Shown in pieces: positions 4,770-10,621 of a stretch of DNA of 10,621 bases. The DNA is from Lachnospiraceae bacterium UBA3645 (lineage in GTDB: Bacteria; Bacillota; Clostridia; Lachnospirales; Lachnospiraceae). The stretch is taken from the NCBI GenBank assembly GCA_002373555.1, contig DFKM01000216.1:7720-18340 (forward strand), in the 5' to 3' direction. Position numbers and translations under genes: made by a program. The notes under the pieces were generated by a model that ran no database searches, had not been told where the DNA came from, and saw nothing but the letters and a program-made list of their open reading frames with translations. Within the stretch, counting starts at the first letter, position 1, and the number at the start of each line of letters is the position of its first letter.

Positions 4770-5918
4770 GAGATAAAGCTGTGGATAATCCTGACAGTCG
4801 TGCTTCTGCTGCCGTGCCGCGCAAACGCCGCGGCCGCGGCCATCACGAGGCAGACATACGCAGACACGCGGAAAGTGAGGATCGAAGTGAGCGGCGCATC
4901 GTCTGACACGGAATTCAGGATCAGTACCGCACCGTATGGGAATTACGCAGACTGGACGCAGAACACGAGAAAACGCTCCGCTTCGGAGTACGAACTTACA
5001 GGTCTCTATGAAGGCAGCCGGTATTATATCCGGCTTGGGAACGGCAGGCCGCATGCAGTCGTTACTGCACCGAAAGGCCGCATAAGTGCTCCCGCACAGA
5101 CCGGCTGCGGAAGGAATTACGTTACATTATCATGGACGGAAGTTCCGCATGCGGATGCCTACCGGATCAGCGGGCTGGATGCCGCCGGCCATATTTTCGA
5201 TGAACATGTTGTAAAGAACGCTTATGGCAGGATTAAATTGCCGCGGCAGGATGAGCGGTATCGCATCCGGATCGTACCGCTGAAGACCGGTGCGAATTTC
5301 GGCGCGGAGGGCACACAGTATGAGAGCGGCCTGACTTTCCGGACGCGGCCCGGAAAGCTGAAAGCACCTGTATATAAAAAGAACCGGCTCGGCAGCGGGA
5401 AAGCCTATTTTACCTGGGACATGAGTGCGGCGGCTTCCGGTTATGAATATCAGATCTCCGACAGCCGCGGGAGGAAGCTCTTTTCCGGCAGCAGCACGAA
5501 GCCGGCGGCGTGGATCAAAGACCGGCGTCTTGCAGACGGCGCATTTTACGGGATCCGTGTGCGCGGGACCGTGGCGCTGGCCGAAGGTACTGCTTCCGGA
5601 AAATGGTCTGCAAAGACCTGGTTCTGCGGCAATGTACGGAACGTCCGTCTGCAAAAGAGCGGCAGCACCATAAAGATCACCTGGAAGAAGACGAAGGGTG
5701 CCGGTTCCTACAGGATCTATGTGTCGGATAAAGCTCCGGAGAAGCTGTCGGGGATGAAGCTTGCAAAGACCGTGAAGAAAACACATTTCAACTTGAAAAA
5801 ATACCGCGGGAAGGCGTTGAAGAGCAGCCGGAAATACTATATCTCTATCGCCGCCGTGAAGAAAGCCGGCGGGAAAACGTATGCCTCCAGACCGCGCCGG
5901 TATTATTATCTCGGGTGA
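4764..5918 (+). CDS. Secreted protein with fibronectin type III-like repeats
   Basis: The 384-residue product starts with a signal peptide: MNEIK, hydrophobic core at residues 6-16, and a likely cut after ANA at 22. No lipobox is seen. The rest looks like about four beta-sandwich, FN3-like modules: about 30-105, 106-196 (VTLSWTEVPHADAYRISG), 197-287 (AYFTWDMSAAASGYEYQIS) and 288-384 (IKITWKKTKGAGSYRIYVS). The W-(x)n-Y-x-I spacing is typical of FN3 strands B and C. The last module is rich in Lys/Arg and the protein ends YYYLG. There is no catalytic domain, wall-sorting LPxTG or transmembrane tail. It is probably a carbohydrate- or surface-binding or scaffold protein, perhaps with the upstream anchor protein. 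ATG 4764 is chosen for its SD GGAGGGG (10-nt gap) and because the signal peptide starts there; an in-frame TTG at 4737 would add nine residues. Confidence 0.75.
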   Translation: MNEIKLWIILTVVLLLPCRANAAAAAITRQTYADTRKVRIEVSGASSDTEFRISTAPYGNYADWTQNTRKRSASEYELTGLYEGSRYYIRLGNGRPHAVVTAPKGRISAPAQTGCGRNYVTLSWTEVPHADAYRISGLDAAGHIFDEHVVKNAYGRIKLPRQDERYRIRIVPLKTGANFGAEGTQYESGLTFRTRPGKLKAPVYKKNRLGSGKAYFTWDMSAAASGYEYQISDSRGRKLFSGSSTKPAAWIKDRRLADGAFYGIRVRGTVALAEGTASGKWSAKTWFCGNVRNVRLQKSGSTIKITWKKTKGAGSYRIYVSDKAPEKLSGMKLAKTVKKTHFNLKKYRGKALKSSRKYYISIAAVKKAGGKTYASRPRRYYYLG

Positions 5919-5921
5919 TTT

Positions 5922-5940
5922 TTCATGTACATGAATTTTT
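5922..5940 (+). terminator. Weak terminator after the FN3 gene
   Basis: TTCAT-GTAC-ATGAA forms a five-bp stem followed directly by five T residues, four nt after the stop codon. The stem is short and AT-rich, so efficiency would be low. Confidence 0.4.
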
Positions 5941-5952
5941 AGACCGCGGTCT
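5941..5952. promoter_or_regulatory. Perfect 12-bp palindrome upstream of the rny promoter
   Basis: AGACCGCGGTCT is its own reverse complement and ends 20 nt before the -35 of rny. A hairpin ATCTG-CATTT-CAGAT follows at 5954-5968. It could be an operator or part of the upstream terminator region; the base pattern is the only evidence. Confidence 0.3.
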
Positions 5953-5972
5953 GATCTGCATTTCAGATAATC

Positions 5973-6004
5973 TTGACATGAACCGTAAAAGGGATTAATA
6001 TAAA
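5973..6004 (+). promoter_or_regulatory. Sigma-70-type promoter for rny
   Basis: A perfect -35 TTGACA at 5973-5978 is followed 17 nt later by TAATAT (5996-6001, four of six) and overlapping TATAAA at 5999-6004 (five of six, 20-nt spacer). Transcription from here would give a leader of roughly 105-115 nt before the GTG at 6118. A second, weaker -10 (TACAAT, 6087-6092) lies nearer the gene. Confidence 0.65.
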
Positions 6005-6025
6005 ATAGTTGTATTGATTTCAACA

Positions 6026-6117
6026 CGGCAGGCTGTACTTACAACATGTCTGCCGGGCAGATATTTTTAAAATTTGCATGATTTTGTACAATGAAAACTT
6101 AATAAGGAGGTGCTCCT
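6026..6117 (+). other. rny mRNA leader with hairpins and an SD inside a palindrome
   Basis: CGGCAG (6026-6031) pairs with CTGCCG (6050-6055) around an 18-nt loop. CTGC/GCAG at 6050-6060 offers a competing fold, and a T-run (6064-6068) follows. The SD AAGGAGG (6104-6110) lies in AGGAG-GTG-CTCCT (6105-6117), a perfect 5-bp hairpin touching the start codon, so the ribosome site can be hidden. Control of RNase Y level by leader folding is inferred. Confidence 0.5.
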
Positions 6118-7668
6118 GTGACTAGTCAAACTATAGTCGCATGTGTCGTGGCGATCCTGATCACCGCCGTCGTTACCTGGCTCATCTCCTCTGTCTACCG
6201 GAAACAGGTCTATGAAAAGCAGATCGGTTCTGCGGAGGACAGGGCGAAAGAGATCATCGACGAAGCCGAAAAGACCGCTGAGACCAAAAAACGGGAAGCA
6301 CTGCTCGAAGCCAAGGAAGAGAATTTGAAGGCAAAGAACGAACTGGAAAAAGAGACCAGGGAGAGGCGGGCAGAGCTTCAGCGTTCTGAAAGACGTCTGG
6401 TGAACAAGGAAGAAAGCCTTGATAAAAAGCTGGACGCGATGGAAAGACGAGAGAACAGTTTTGCAGCGAAAGAGGAGAAACTGAAGGCCAAAACGCAGGA
6501 GGTGGAAGCACTGATCGAAAAACAGCAGGCCGAACTGGAACGTGTGTCCGGACTGACTGCCGATCAGGCGAAGGAATACCTGCTGCGCAGCGTGGAGGAA
6601 GATGTCAAGCACGACACTGCGAAGATGATCCGCGAAATGGAGACGCGGGCCAAGGAGGAAGCATCGAAGAAGGCCAGAGAATGCATCGTGACCGCTATTC
6701 AGAAATGTGCGGCCGATCATGTTGCCGAATCCACGATCTCGGTGGTGCAGCTGCCCAATGATGAAATGAAGGGCCGCATCATCGGACGTGAGGGAAGGAA
6801 CATCCGTACGCTGGAGACGCTGACGGGCATTGATCTGATCATCGATGATACTCCCGAAGCCGTTATCCTGTCAGGCTTTGATCCGATGCGCAGAGAGATC
6901 GCAAAGATCGCGCTGGAGAAGCTCATTACGGACGGCCGGATCCATCCGGCGCGGATCGAAGAGAGTGTGGAAAAGGCACAAAGAGAAGTGGAAGCCATGA
7001 TCCGCGAAGAGGGCGAGAATGCGCTCCTTGAGGTCGGTGTTCACGGCATTCATCCGGAGCTCGTACGTCTTCTCGGAAAGATGCGCTTCCGTACCAGCTA
7101 TGGTCAGAACGCGCTGAAGCATTCCATCGAGGTCGCACATCTGTCAGGTCTTCTGGCAGGCGAGATGGGCCTGGATGTCCGCGTTGCAAAGCGTGCCGGA
7201 CTTCTGCACGACATAGGAAAGAGCCTGGACCACGATATGGAAGGATCCCATGTACAGATCGGTGCGGATCTGTGCCGCAAGTACAAGGAATCCGCCACTG
7301 TCATCAATGCGGTGGAATCCCATCACGGAGACGTGGAGCCGACAAGCCTGATCGCATGTATCGTTCAGGCGGCGGATACCATATCGGCAGCCAGACCCGG
7401 AGCCAGAAGAGAGACGCTGGAGACGTATGCGAACAGACTGAAGCAGCTTGAGGAGATCACGAATTCCTATAAGGGAGTCGAGAAATCCTTCGCCGTACAG
7501 GCCGGACGCGAGGTACGTATCATGGTCGTGCCGGAACAGGTCAGTGATGATGATATGGTCCTGATGGCGCGCGACATTTCCAAACAGATCGAATCGGAAC
7601 TGGAATATCCGGGACAGATAAAGGTCAGCGTTATTCGCGAATCCCGCGCTGTGGATTACGCGAAGTAG
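6118..7668 (+). CDS. rny: Ribonuclease Y, membrane-anchored endoribonuclease
   Basis: Main mRNA-decay endonuclease of many Firmicutes, cutting single-stranded AU-rich RNA and acting at the inner face of the membrane. The 516-residue protein has all family parts: a transmembrane helix at about 6-26 ([19 protein letters not shown]), a long charged coiled coil (about 28-190), a KH RNA-binding domain with [15 protein letters not shown] from residue 219, and an HD phosphohydrolase domain. The HD domain has HSIEVAH before it, the metal-binding pair in HDIGKSLD at H364-D365, and HHGD later. The C-terminal domain ends [12 protein letters not shown], as in orthologues. The start is GTG 6118 with AAGGAGG seven nt upstream; [10 protein letters not shown] fits the usual N-terminus. 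Length matches the family. No damage or missing residue seen. Confidence 0.97.
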   Translation: MTSQTIVACVVAILITAVVTWLISSVYRKQVYEKQIGSAEDRAKEIIDEAEKTAETKKREALLEAKEENLKAKNELEKETRERRAELQRSERRLVNKEESLDKKLDAMERRENSFAAKEEKLKAKTQEVEALIEKQQAELERVSGLTADQAKEYLLRSVEEDVKHDTAKMIREMETRAKEEASKKARECIVTAIQKCAADHVAESTISVVQLPNDEMKGRIIGREGRNIRTLETLTGIDLIIDDTPEAVILSGFDPMRREIAKIALEKLITDGRIHPARIEESVEKAQREVEAMIREEGENALLEVGVHGIHPELVRLLGKMRFRTSYGQNALKHSIEVAHLSGLLAGEMGLDVRVAKRAGLLHDIGKSLDHDMEGSHVQIGADLCRKYKESATVINAVESHHGDVEPTSLIACIVQAADTISAARPGARRETLETYANRLKQLEEITNSYKGVEKSFAVQAGREVRIMVVPEQVSDDDMVLMARDISKQIESELEYPGQIKVSVIRESRAVDYAK

Positions 7669-7677
7669 GAGACGGAA

Positions 7678-7711
7678 AATCAGCCGGAGAGCATAGTCTC
7701 TCCGGCTGGTT
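7678..7711 (+). terminator. Strong hairpin after rny
   Basis: The arms 7678-7691 and 7698-7711 pair over 14 positions with one wobble (core CAGCCGGAGAG with CTCTCCGGCTG, loop CATAGT), nine nt after the rny stop. The tail after the arm is CTGCATTC, not a U-tract. It probably ends or protects the rny transcript. Confidence 0.65.
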
Positions 7712-7720
7712 CTGCATTCA

Positions 7721-7764
7721 CGGGCAGAGTCTGACCTGCAGGACAGGGACCGGCTCTCTGCCCG
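7721..7764 (+). other. Second large dyad before the NUDIX gene
   Basis: CGGGCAGAG (7721-7729) is the exact reverse complement of CTCTGCCCG (7756-7764). The enclosed 26 nt contain a smaller palindrome CCTGCAGG. With the previous hairpin it makes a tandem structure filling most of the 136 nt between rny and the NUDIX gene. No T-run follows. Confidence 0.5.
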
Positions 7765-7804
7765 CGCATGACGGCACTTCCTTATGAGACAAGGGGAGAA
7801 GAAA

Positions 7805-8338
7805 ATGGAACCTGTGGAAAGAGTGAAAAGAACGCTTGCCTACAAAGGCAGGATCATTGAGGTTTACAAGGATAACGTACGATTCTCGGACGGACGCGAA
7901 TCTGTCTGGGATTATATAGATCATGTCGGTGCGGCCGCGGTCGTGCCGGTGACGGCCGAAGGAAAGATCCTTCTGGTCAAACAGTACCGCAACGCGCTGG
8001 ATCGTTTTACCTACGAGCTTCCGGCGGGAAAACGCGACGCCGCAGACGAACCGATGGAAGTCTGCGCCGCGAGAGAGCTGGAGGAGGAGACCGGCTATGT
8101 CGCCGGGAAGCTTCTTCCGCTGATCACGGTGAATACGACGGTCGCATTCTGCAACGAGAAGATCGGGATCTTTGCGGCGCTGGATCTTCATAAAACGCAT
8201 CAGCATCTGGATGCCGATGAGGAGATCGAACTGTATGAGTTCACGCCGGAAGAACTGCTGGGCATGATCCGGGAGCAGAAGATGACGGACTCCAAGACGG
8301 TCGCCGGGATCCTGGCTTATCTGACGTTCATGAAGTGA
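7805..8338 (+). CDS. NUDIX hydrolase, ADP-ribose pyrophosphatase type
   Basis: Cytosolic enzyme of the NUDIX family, which cleaves nucleoside diphosphates linked to another group. The ELPAG before the box and RELEEETGY in it resemble the ADP-ribose/NudF-like branch, which yields AMP and ribose 5-phosphate from ADP-ribose. The 177-residue protein has an N-terminal beta region with VWDYIDHVGAAAVVPV, the LVKQYRNAL segment, then the box G-KRDAAD-E-PMEVCAA-RELEEETGY. The box has six instead of five residues between G and E; the catalytic REx2EE glutamates are intact. I chose ATG 7805 for its SD GGGGAG seven nt upstream. ATG 7784 in frame would add seven residues spanning that SD. The exact substrate is not decided by sequence. 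It may be cotranscribed with the genes that follow. Confidence 0.9.
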   Translation: MEPVERVKRTLAYKGRIIEVYKDNVRFSDGRESVWDYIDHVGAAAVVPVTAEGKILLVKQYRNALDRFTYELPAGKRDAADEPMEVCAARELEEETGYVAGKLLPLITVNTTVAFCNEKIGIFAALDLHKTHQHLDADEEIELYEFTPEELLGMIREQKMTDSKTVAGILAYLTFMK

Positions 8339-8342
8339 GTGA

Positions 8343-8360
8343 AGATTCGTCAGAATGACA
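8343..8360 (-). repeat. Possible remnant of the palindromic intergenic repeat
   Basis: Read on the - strand, TGTCATTCTGA is followed after one base by GAATCT, the two ends of the copy A/B/C repeat with about a dozen central bases missing. It lies four nt after the NUDIX stop codon. The match is short, so chance is possible. Confidence 0.35.
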
Positions 8361-8402
8361 GAGGGAAGAATGACGCCGCTAAACGGGATGAGGTGATGCG
8401 CC

Positions 8403-9245
8403 ATGCCGGTCAAATTCAATAAAATAATCACTACGGATTATGCCGTTTCCTCTCCGAAGATCGGGCGGGCCTTTGACGGCTTCACGTTCGCCTATCTGGC
8501 CGATCTTCATGATGTTTGTGTAGGTGAAAACAACAGCCTGATCCTGGAGAATCTCAAAAACCGCCGCCCGGATGCGATCCTGCTCGGCGGCGATATGATC
8601 ACCGAACGGAAGCACGGCGTGCATGCGACCGAGTGCCGGCATGCGCTGGATCTGGTCATCCGACTGGCTGAGCTGGCGCCGGTCTACTACAGTATCGGCA
8701 ACCACGAAGCGAGATGGATGGATCCGGAAAGAATACACACGGAATCCTATGAAGATTATAAAAACGCGCTGGAAGCGGCGGGCGTGCGGTTCCTGGACAA
8801 CCGTTCCGTAAAGCTGCACAAGGGAGCGGACATGATCCGGATTACCGGCCTGTCTCTGCCGCTGCGGTATTTCGGCGTCCGGCATGAAACACTGGATACG
8901 CAGATCGTGCATCTGCTCGCGAAAGACCCGGATCCGGATCATTTTCAGATCCTGCTCGCGCACTCGCCGACCCACCATGCGGCTTACGATGTCTGGGGCG
9001 CAGATCTGACGCTCTCCGGACATTACCACGGCGGTCAGGTGCGGCTGCCGCTCATTGGCGGCGTGATCAGCACGGGCTGGACATTGTTCCCGAAATATGA
9101 TATGGGAATGTATGCTCTGAAGAACGGGAAGCTGATCGTGAGTGCAGGCCTGGGCACGCATACGATCCCGCTGCGGATCAACAATCCGCCCGAGGCGGTC
9201 TATATTACATTAAGGAACGCACAAGATGGAAACGCTTGCATTTAA
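8403..9245 (+). CDS. Calcineurin-like metallophosphoesterase
   Basis: Predicted two-metal phosphoesterase of the YkuE/YaeI-like class. The motifs appear in order: ADLHD (D34, H36), GGDM (D64), GNHE (N100, H101), LLAHSP (H187) and SGHYHGGQ (H207, H209). All metal-ligand positions of the fold are filled. The 280-residue protein starts at the fold almost at once and has no clear signal peptide or membrane helix, unlike several relatives that carry an N-terminal anchor. The substrate cannot be read from the sequence; lipid or nucleotide phosphodiesters are known for relatives. ATG 8403 has GAGG at 8390-8393 as SD. The gene overlaps scpA by 20 nt, suggesting translational coupling. Confidence 0.9.
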   Translation: MPVKFNKIITTDYAVSSPKIGRAFDGFTFAYLADLHDVCVGENNSLILENLKNRRPDAILLGGDMITERKHGVHATECRHALDLVIRLAELAPVYYSIGNHEARWMDPERIHTESYEDYKNALEAAGVRFLDNRSVKLHKGADMIRITGLSLPLRYFGVRHETLDTQIVHLLAKDPDPDHFQILLAHSPTHHAAYDVWGADLTLSGHYHGGQVRLPLIGGVISTGWTLFPKYDMGMYALKNGKLIVSAGLGTHTIPLRINNPPEAVYITLRNAQDGNACI

Positions 9246-10011
9246 GCTTGAAGTATTCGAGGGTCCGCTGGATCTGCTGCTTCACCTGATCGAAAAGAAT
9301 AAAGTCAGCATTTACGATATCCCGATCGTGCAGATCACGGATCAGTATATCGAATACGTATCCGCGATGCCGCACGAGGATCTGGATCTGGTGAGCGACT
9401 TCCTGGTCATGGCGGCGACGCTTCTGGATATCAAGGCGAGGATGCTGCTGCCGGCAGAGGAAGAGGACGAGGAGGAAGGCGATCCCCGGGCCGAGCTGGT
9501 CGAGCGTCTGATCGAATACAAGAAATACAGACATCTGGGCGAGGAGCTGGCCGATTACGAGATCGACGGCATCAAAGTGATGGTCCATCCGGAGGATCTG
9601 CCGGCAGAGGTAAAAGCCTACCGGCCGCCGGTGGATATCGATGAACTGCTCGGAGATGTGACGCTGGCAAAGCTGAAATCGATCTTTGACGACGTCATGA
9701 AACGGCGGGAAGACAAGATCGACCATGAACGGAGCCGGTTCGGCAGGATCCGGCGGCAGACGGTCAATATCGGCGACCGCATCAGGCACGTACGGGGGAA
9801 ACTCGCAGGAGGGAAAAAACAGTCCTTCCGGGATCTTCTGGGCACAGGCGTCACAAAGCTCGAGGTCGTGGTCACCTTCCTGGCGGTGCTGGAACTGATC
9901 AAGACCGGCGATCTCCGGCTGACGGAGGACTCGACCAGGGACGATTTCATCCTGATGGAGGGCGAGCATCATTCGTCCGAAATCATATCGGAATACGCAG
10001 AGGAAATATAA
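9226..10011 (+). CDS. scpA: Segregation and condensation protein A (kleisin)
   Basis: Kleisin subunit of the Smc-ScpA-ScpB condensin complex, which bridges the Smc heads and helps organise and segregate the chromosome. The 261-residue protein begins with the family signature FKLEVFEGPLDLLLHLI, then KVSIYDIPIVQITDQYI. A helix DFLVMAATLLDIKARMLLP follows, then an acidic linker EEEDEEEGDP at about 78-87. The C-terminal winged-helix part (VVVTFLAVLELIKTGDLRL) binds the other Smc head. ATG 9226 lies inside the end of the metallophosphoesterase gene, with AAGGA nine nt upstream. It overlaps scpB by one nt. Length is typical. Confidence 0.96.
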   Translation: METLAFKLEVFEGPLDLLLHLIEKNKVSIYDIPIVQITDQYIEYVSAMPHEDLDLVSDFLVMAATLLDIKARMLLPAEEEDEEEGDPRAELVERLIEYKKYRHLGEELADYEIDGIKVMVHPEDLPAEVKAYRPPVDIDELLGDVTLAKLKSIFDDVMKRREDKIDHERSRFGRIRRQTVNIGDRIRHVRGKLAGGKKQSFRDLLGTGVTKLEVVVTFLAVLELIKTGDLRLTEDSTRDDFILMEGEHHSSEIISEYAEEI

Positions 10012-10568
10012 TGAAACTGGACGGAATGATCGAAGGCATCCTGTTCGCGATGGGCAGCTCCGTGTCGAAGAAGGAGCTCGCGGAAGCGCTGGATGTGCAG
10101 GAAAAGGAAATCGAAGAGGCGGCGGACGCGCTGGAAGCGCGGCTGGCATCGGAGGAGAGCGGGATCACGCTGCTCCGTCTGGATGACAGGCTGCAGCTGG
10201 GCAGCAGAAAAGAATGCTACGATGCGCTGATCAAACTGGCTTCTCATGCCAGAAAGCCGGTGCTGACGAATGCAGTGCGGGAAACGCTGGCGATCATCGC
10301 GTATAAGCAGCCGGTCACGAAGGCCGAGATCGCGAAGATCCGGGGCGTGAATTCCGACCATGCGGTGAACCGTCTGGTGGAATACAGACTGGTGACGGAA
10401 GCCGGGAGGCTGGAAGCACCGGGGCGCCCGATCCTGTTCGGGACGACGGAGGAATTCCTGCGGCATTTCGCGTTGTCATCGACGGATGATCTGCCGGATA
10501 TCTCCGCAGAGAAGCTGGCGGAGTTTACGGAGGAAGCGGAAGCAGAGAGTACGGAAGTGGAAGTGTAA
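10011..10568 (+). CDS. scpB: Segregation and condensation protein B
   Basis: Partner of ScpA in the Smc condensin complex; ScpB dimers made of paired winged-helix domains bind the middle of ScpA. The 185-residue protein starts MKLDGMIEGILFAMGSSVS and carries the conserved block ETLAIIAYKQPVTKAEI from residue 91, then RGVNSDHAVNRLVEY, and GRPILFGTTEEFLRHF near 137-152. The tail after SSTDDLPD is acidic. The start ATG overlaps the scpA stop (TAATG), with SD AGAGGA six nt upstream, so the two are translationally coupled. This is the last complete gene in the window. Confidence 0.97.
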   Translation: MKLDGMIEGILFAMGSSVSKKELAEALDVQEKEIEEAADALEARLASEESGITLLRLDDRLQLGSRKECYDALIKLASHARKPVLTNAVRETLAIIAYKQPVTKAEIAKIRGVNSDHAVNRLVEYRLVTEAGRLEAPGRPILFGTTEEFLRHFALSSTDDLPDISAEKLAEFTEEAEAESTEVEV

Positions 10569-10580
10569 AAGACGGATAAA

Positions 10581-10621
10581 GGGGACAGTTCTCGGTGTGA
10601 CGGACATGGGGGACGGTTCTC
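10581..10621 (+). repeat. Tandem GGGGACRGTTCTC repeats, cut by window end
   Basis: GGGGACAGTTCTC at 10581-10593 recurs as GGGGACGGTTCTC at 10609-10621, one mismatch in 13, with a 28-nt period. The second copy runs to the window edge, so the array continues unseen. The motif resembles a dispersed intergenic repeat I recall near Y1/REP-type transposases in several phyla; that link is from memory. It starts 12 nt after the scpB stop. Confidence 0.75.

Noticed and set aside
5130..6026. Antisense frame of 298 codons over the FN3 gene
   Set aside because: The + strand frame has SD, signal peptide and FN3 pattern. The antisense frame has none of these and starts within the rny promoter region.
7784..7804. 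ATG 7784 as the NUDIX start
   Set aside because: It spans the SD of ATG 7805 and has no good SD of its own; NUDIX homology starts after 7805.
9205..10149. Antisense frame of 314 codons over scpA/scpB
   Set aside because: scpA and scpB are unmistakable, with coupled starts; the antisense frame shows no motif.

Overview
The window reads as chromosomal DNA from a fairly GC-rich Bacillota (Firmicutes), most probably the Lachnospiraceae/Clostridia. The reasons are the dnaK-dnaJ-prmA order, an RNase Y gene with an N-terminal membrane anchor and a GTG start, an adjacent scpA-scpB pair, strong AGGAGG-type Shine-Dalgarno (SD) sites, and protein sequence style. The family-level placement is from memory of these protein families, not from a search. 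All nine complete genes and the one partial gene lie on the + strand. I see no tRNA, rRNA, transposase, phage gene or CRISPR array.

Region 1 (1-2800) is the heat-shock/chaperone end of an operon: the 3' end of dnaK, a 15-bp hairpin, dnaJ, two small hairpins, then prmA (ribosomal protein L11 methyltransferase). Region 2 (2801-3683) has its own extended -10 promoter and one five-helix membrane protein of unknown function with two cysteine clusters. It sits where rsmE often follows prmA in related bacteria.

Region 3 (3684-6117) is the accessory-looking part. It holds about 350 nt of non-coding DNA with two direct copies and one inverted, diverged copy of a palindromic intergenic repeat. Next comes a membrane-anchored protein with an acidic Glu/Ala/Thr stretch and a very Lys-rich tail, then a secreted protein with fibronectin-III-like repeats. 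The end of the first gene and the start of the second carry a 23-bp near-identical direct repeat around a segment of about 130 bp. This suggests the two genes once overlapped and were split by a duplication or insertion.

Region 4 (about 5970-10568) is a housekeeping block: rny (RNase Y) with a good sigma-70-type promoter and an SD inside a small palindrome, then a NUDIX hydrolase, a metallophosphoesterase, scpA and scpB. The last three are tightly packed (20-nt and 1-nt overlaps), so chromosome-segregation genes are translationally coupled to a metallophosphoesterase. The last 40 nt enter another repeat family, of GGGGACRGTTCTC type.

I found no convincing new defence or metabolic system. The best leads are the acidic/basic anchor protein with its FN3 neighbour, the split-overlap repeat between them, and the palindromic repeat whose diverged copy keeps its pairing by compensatory change.
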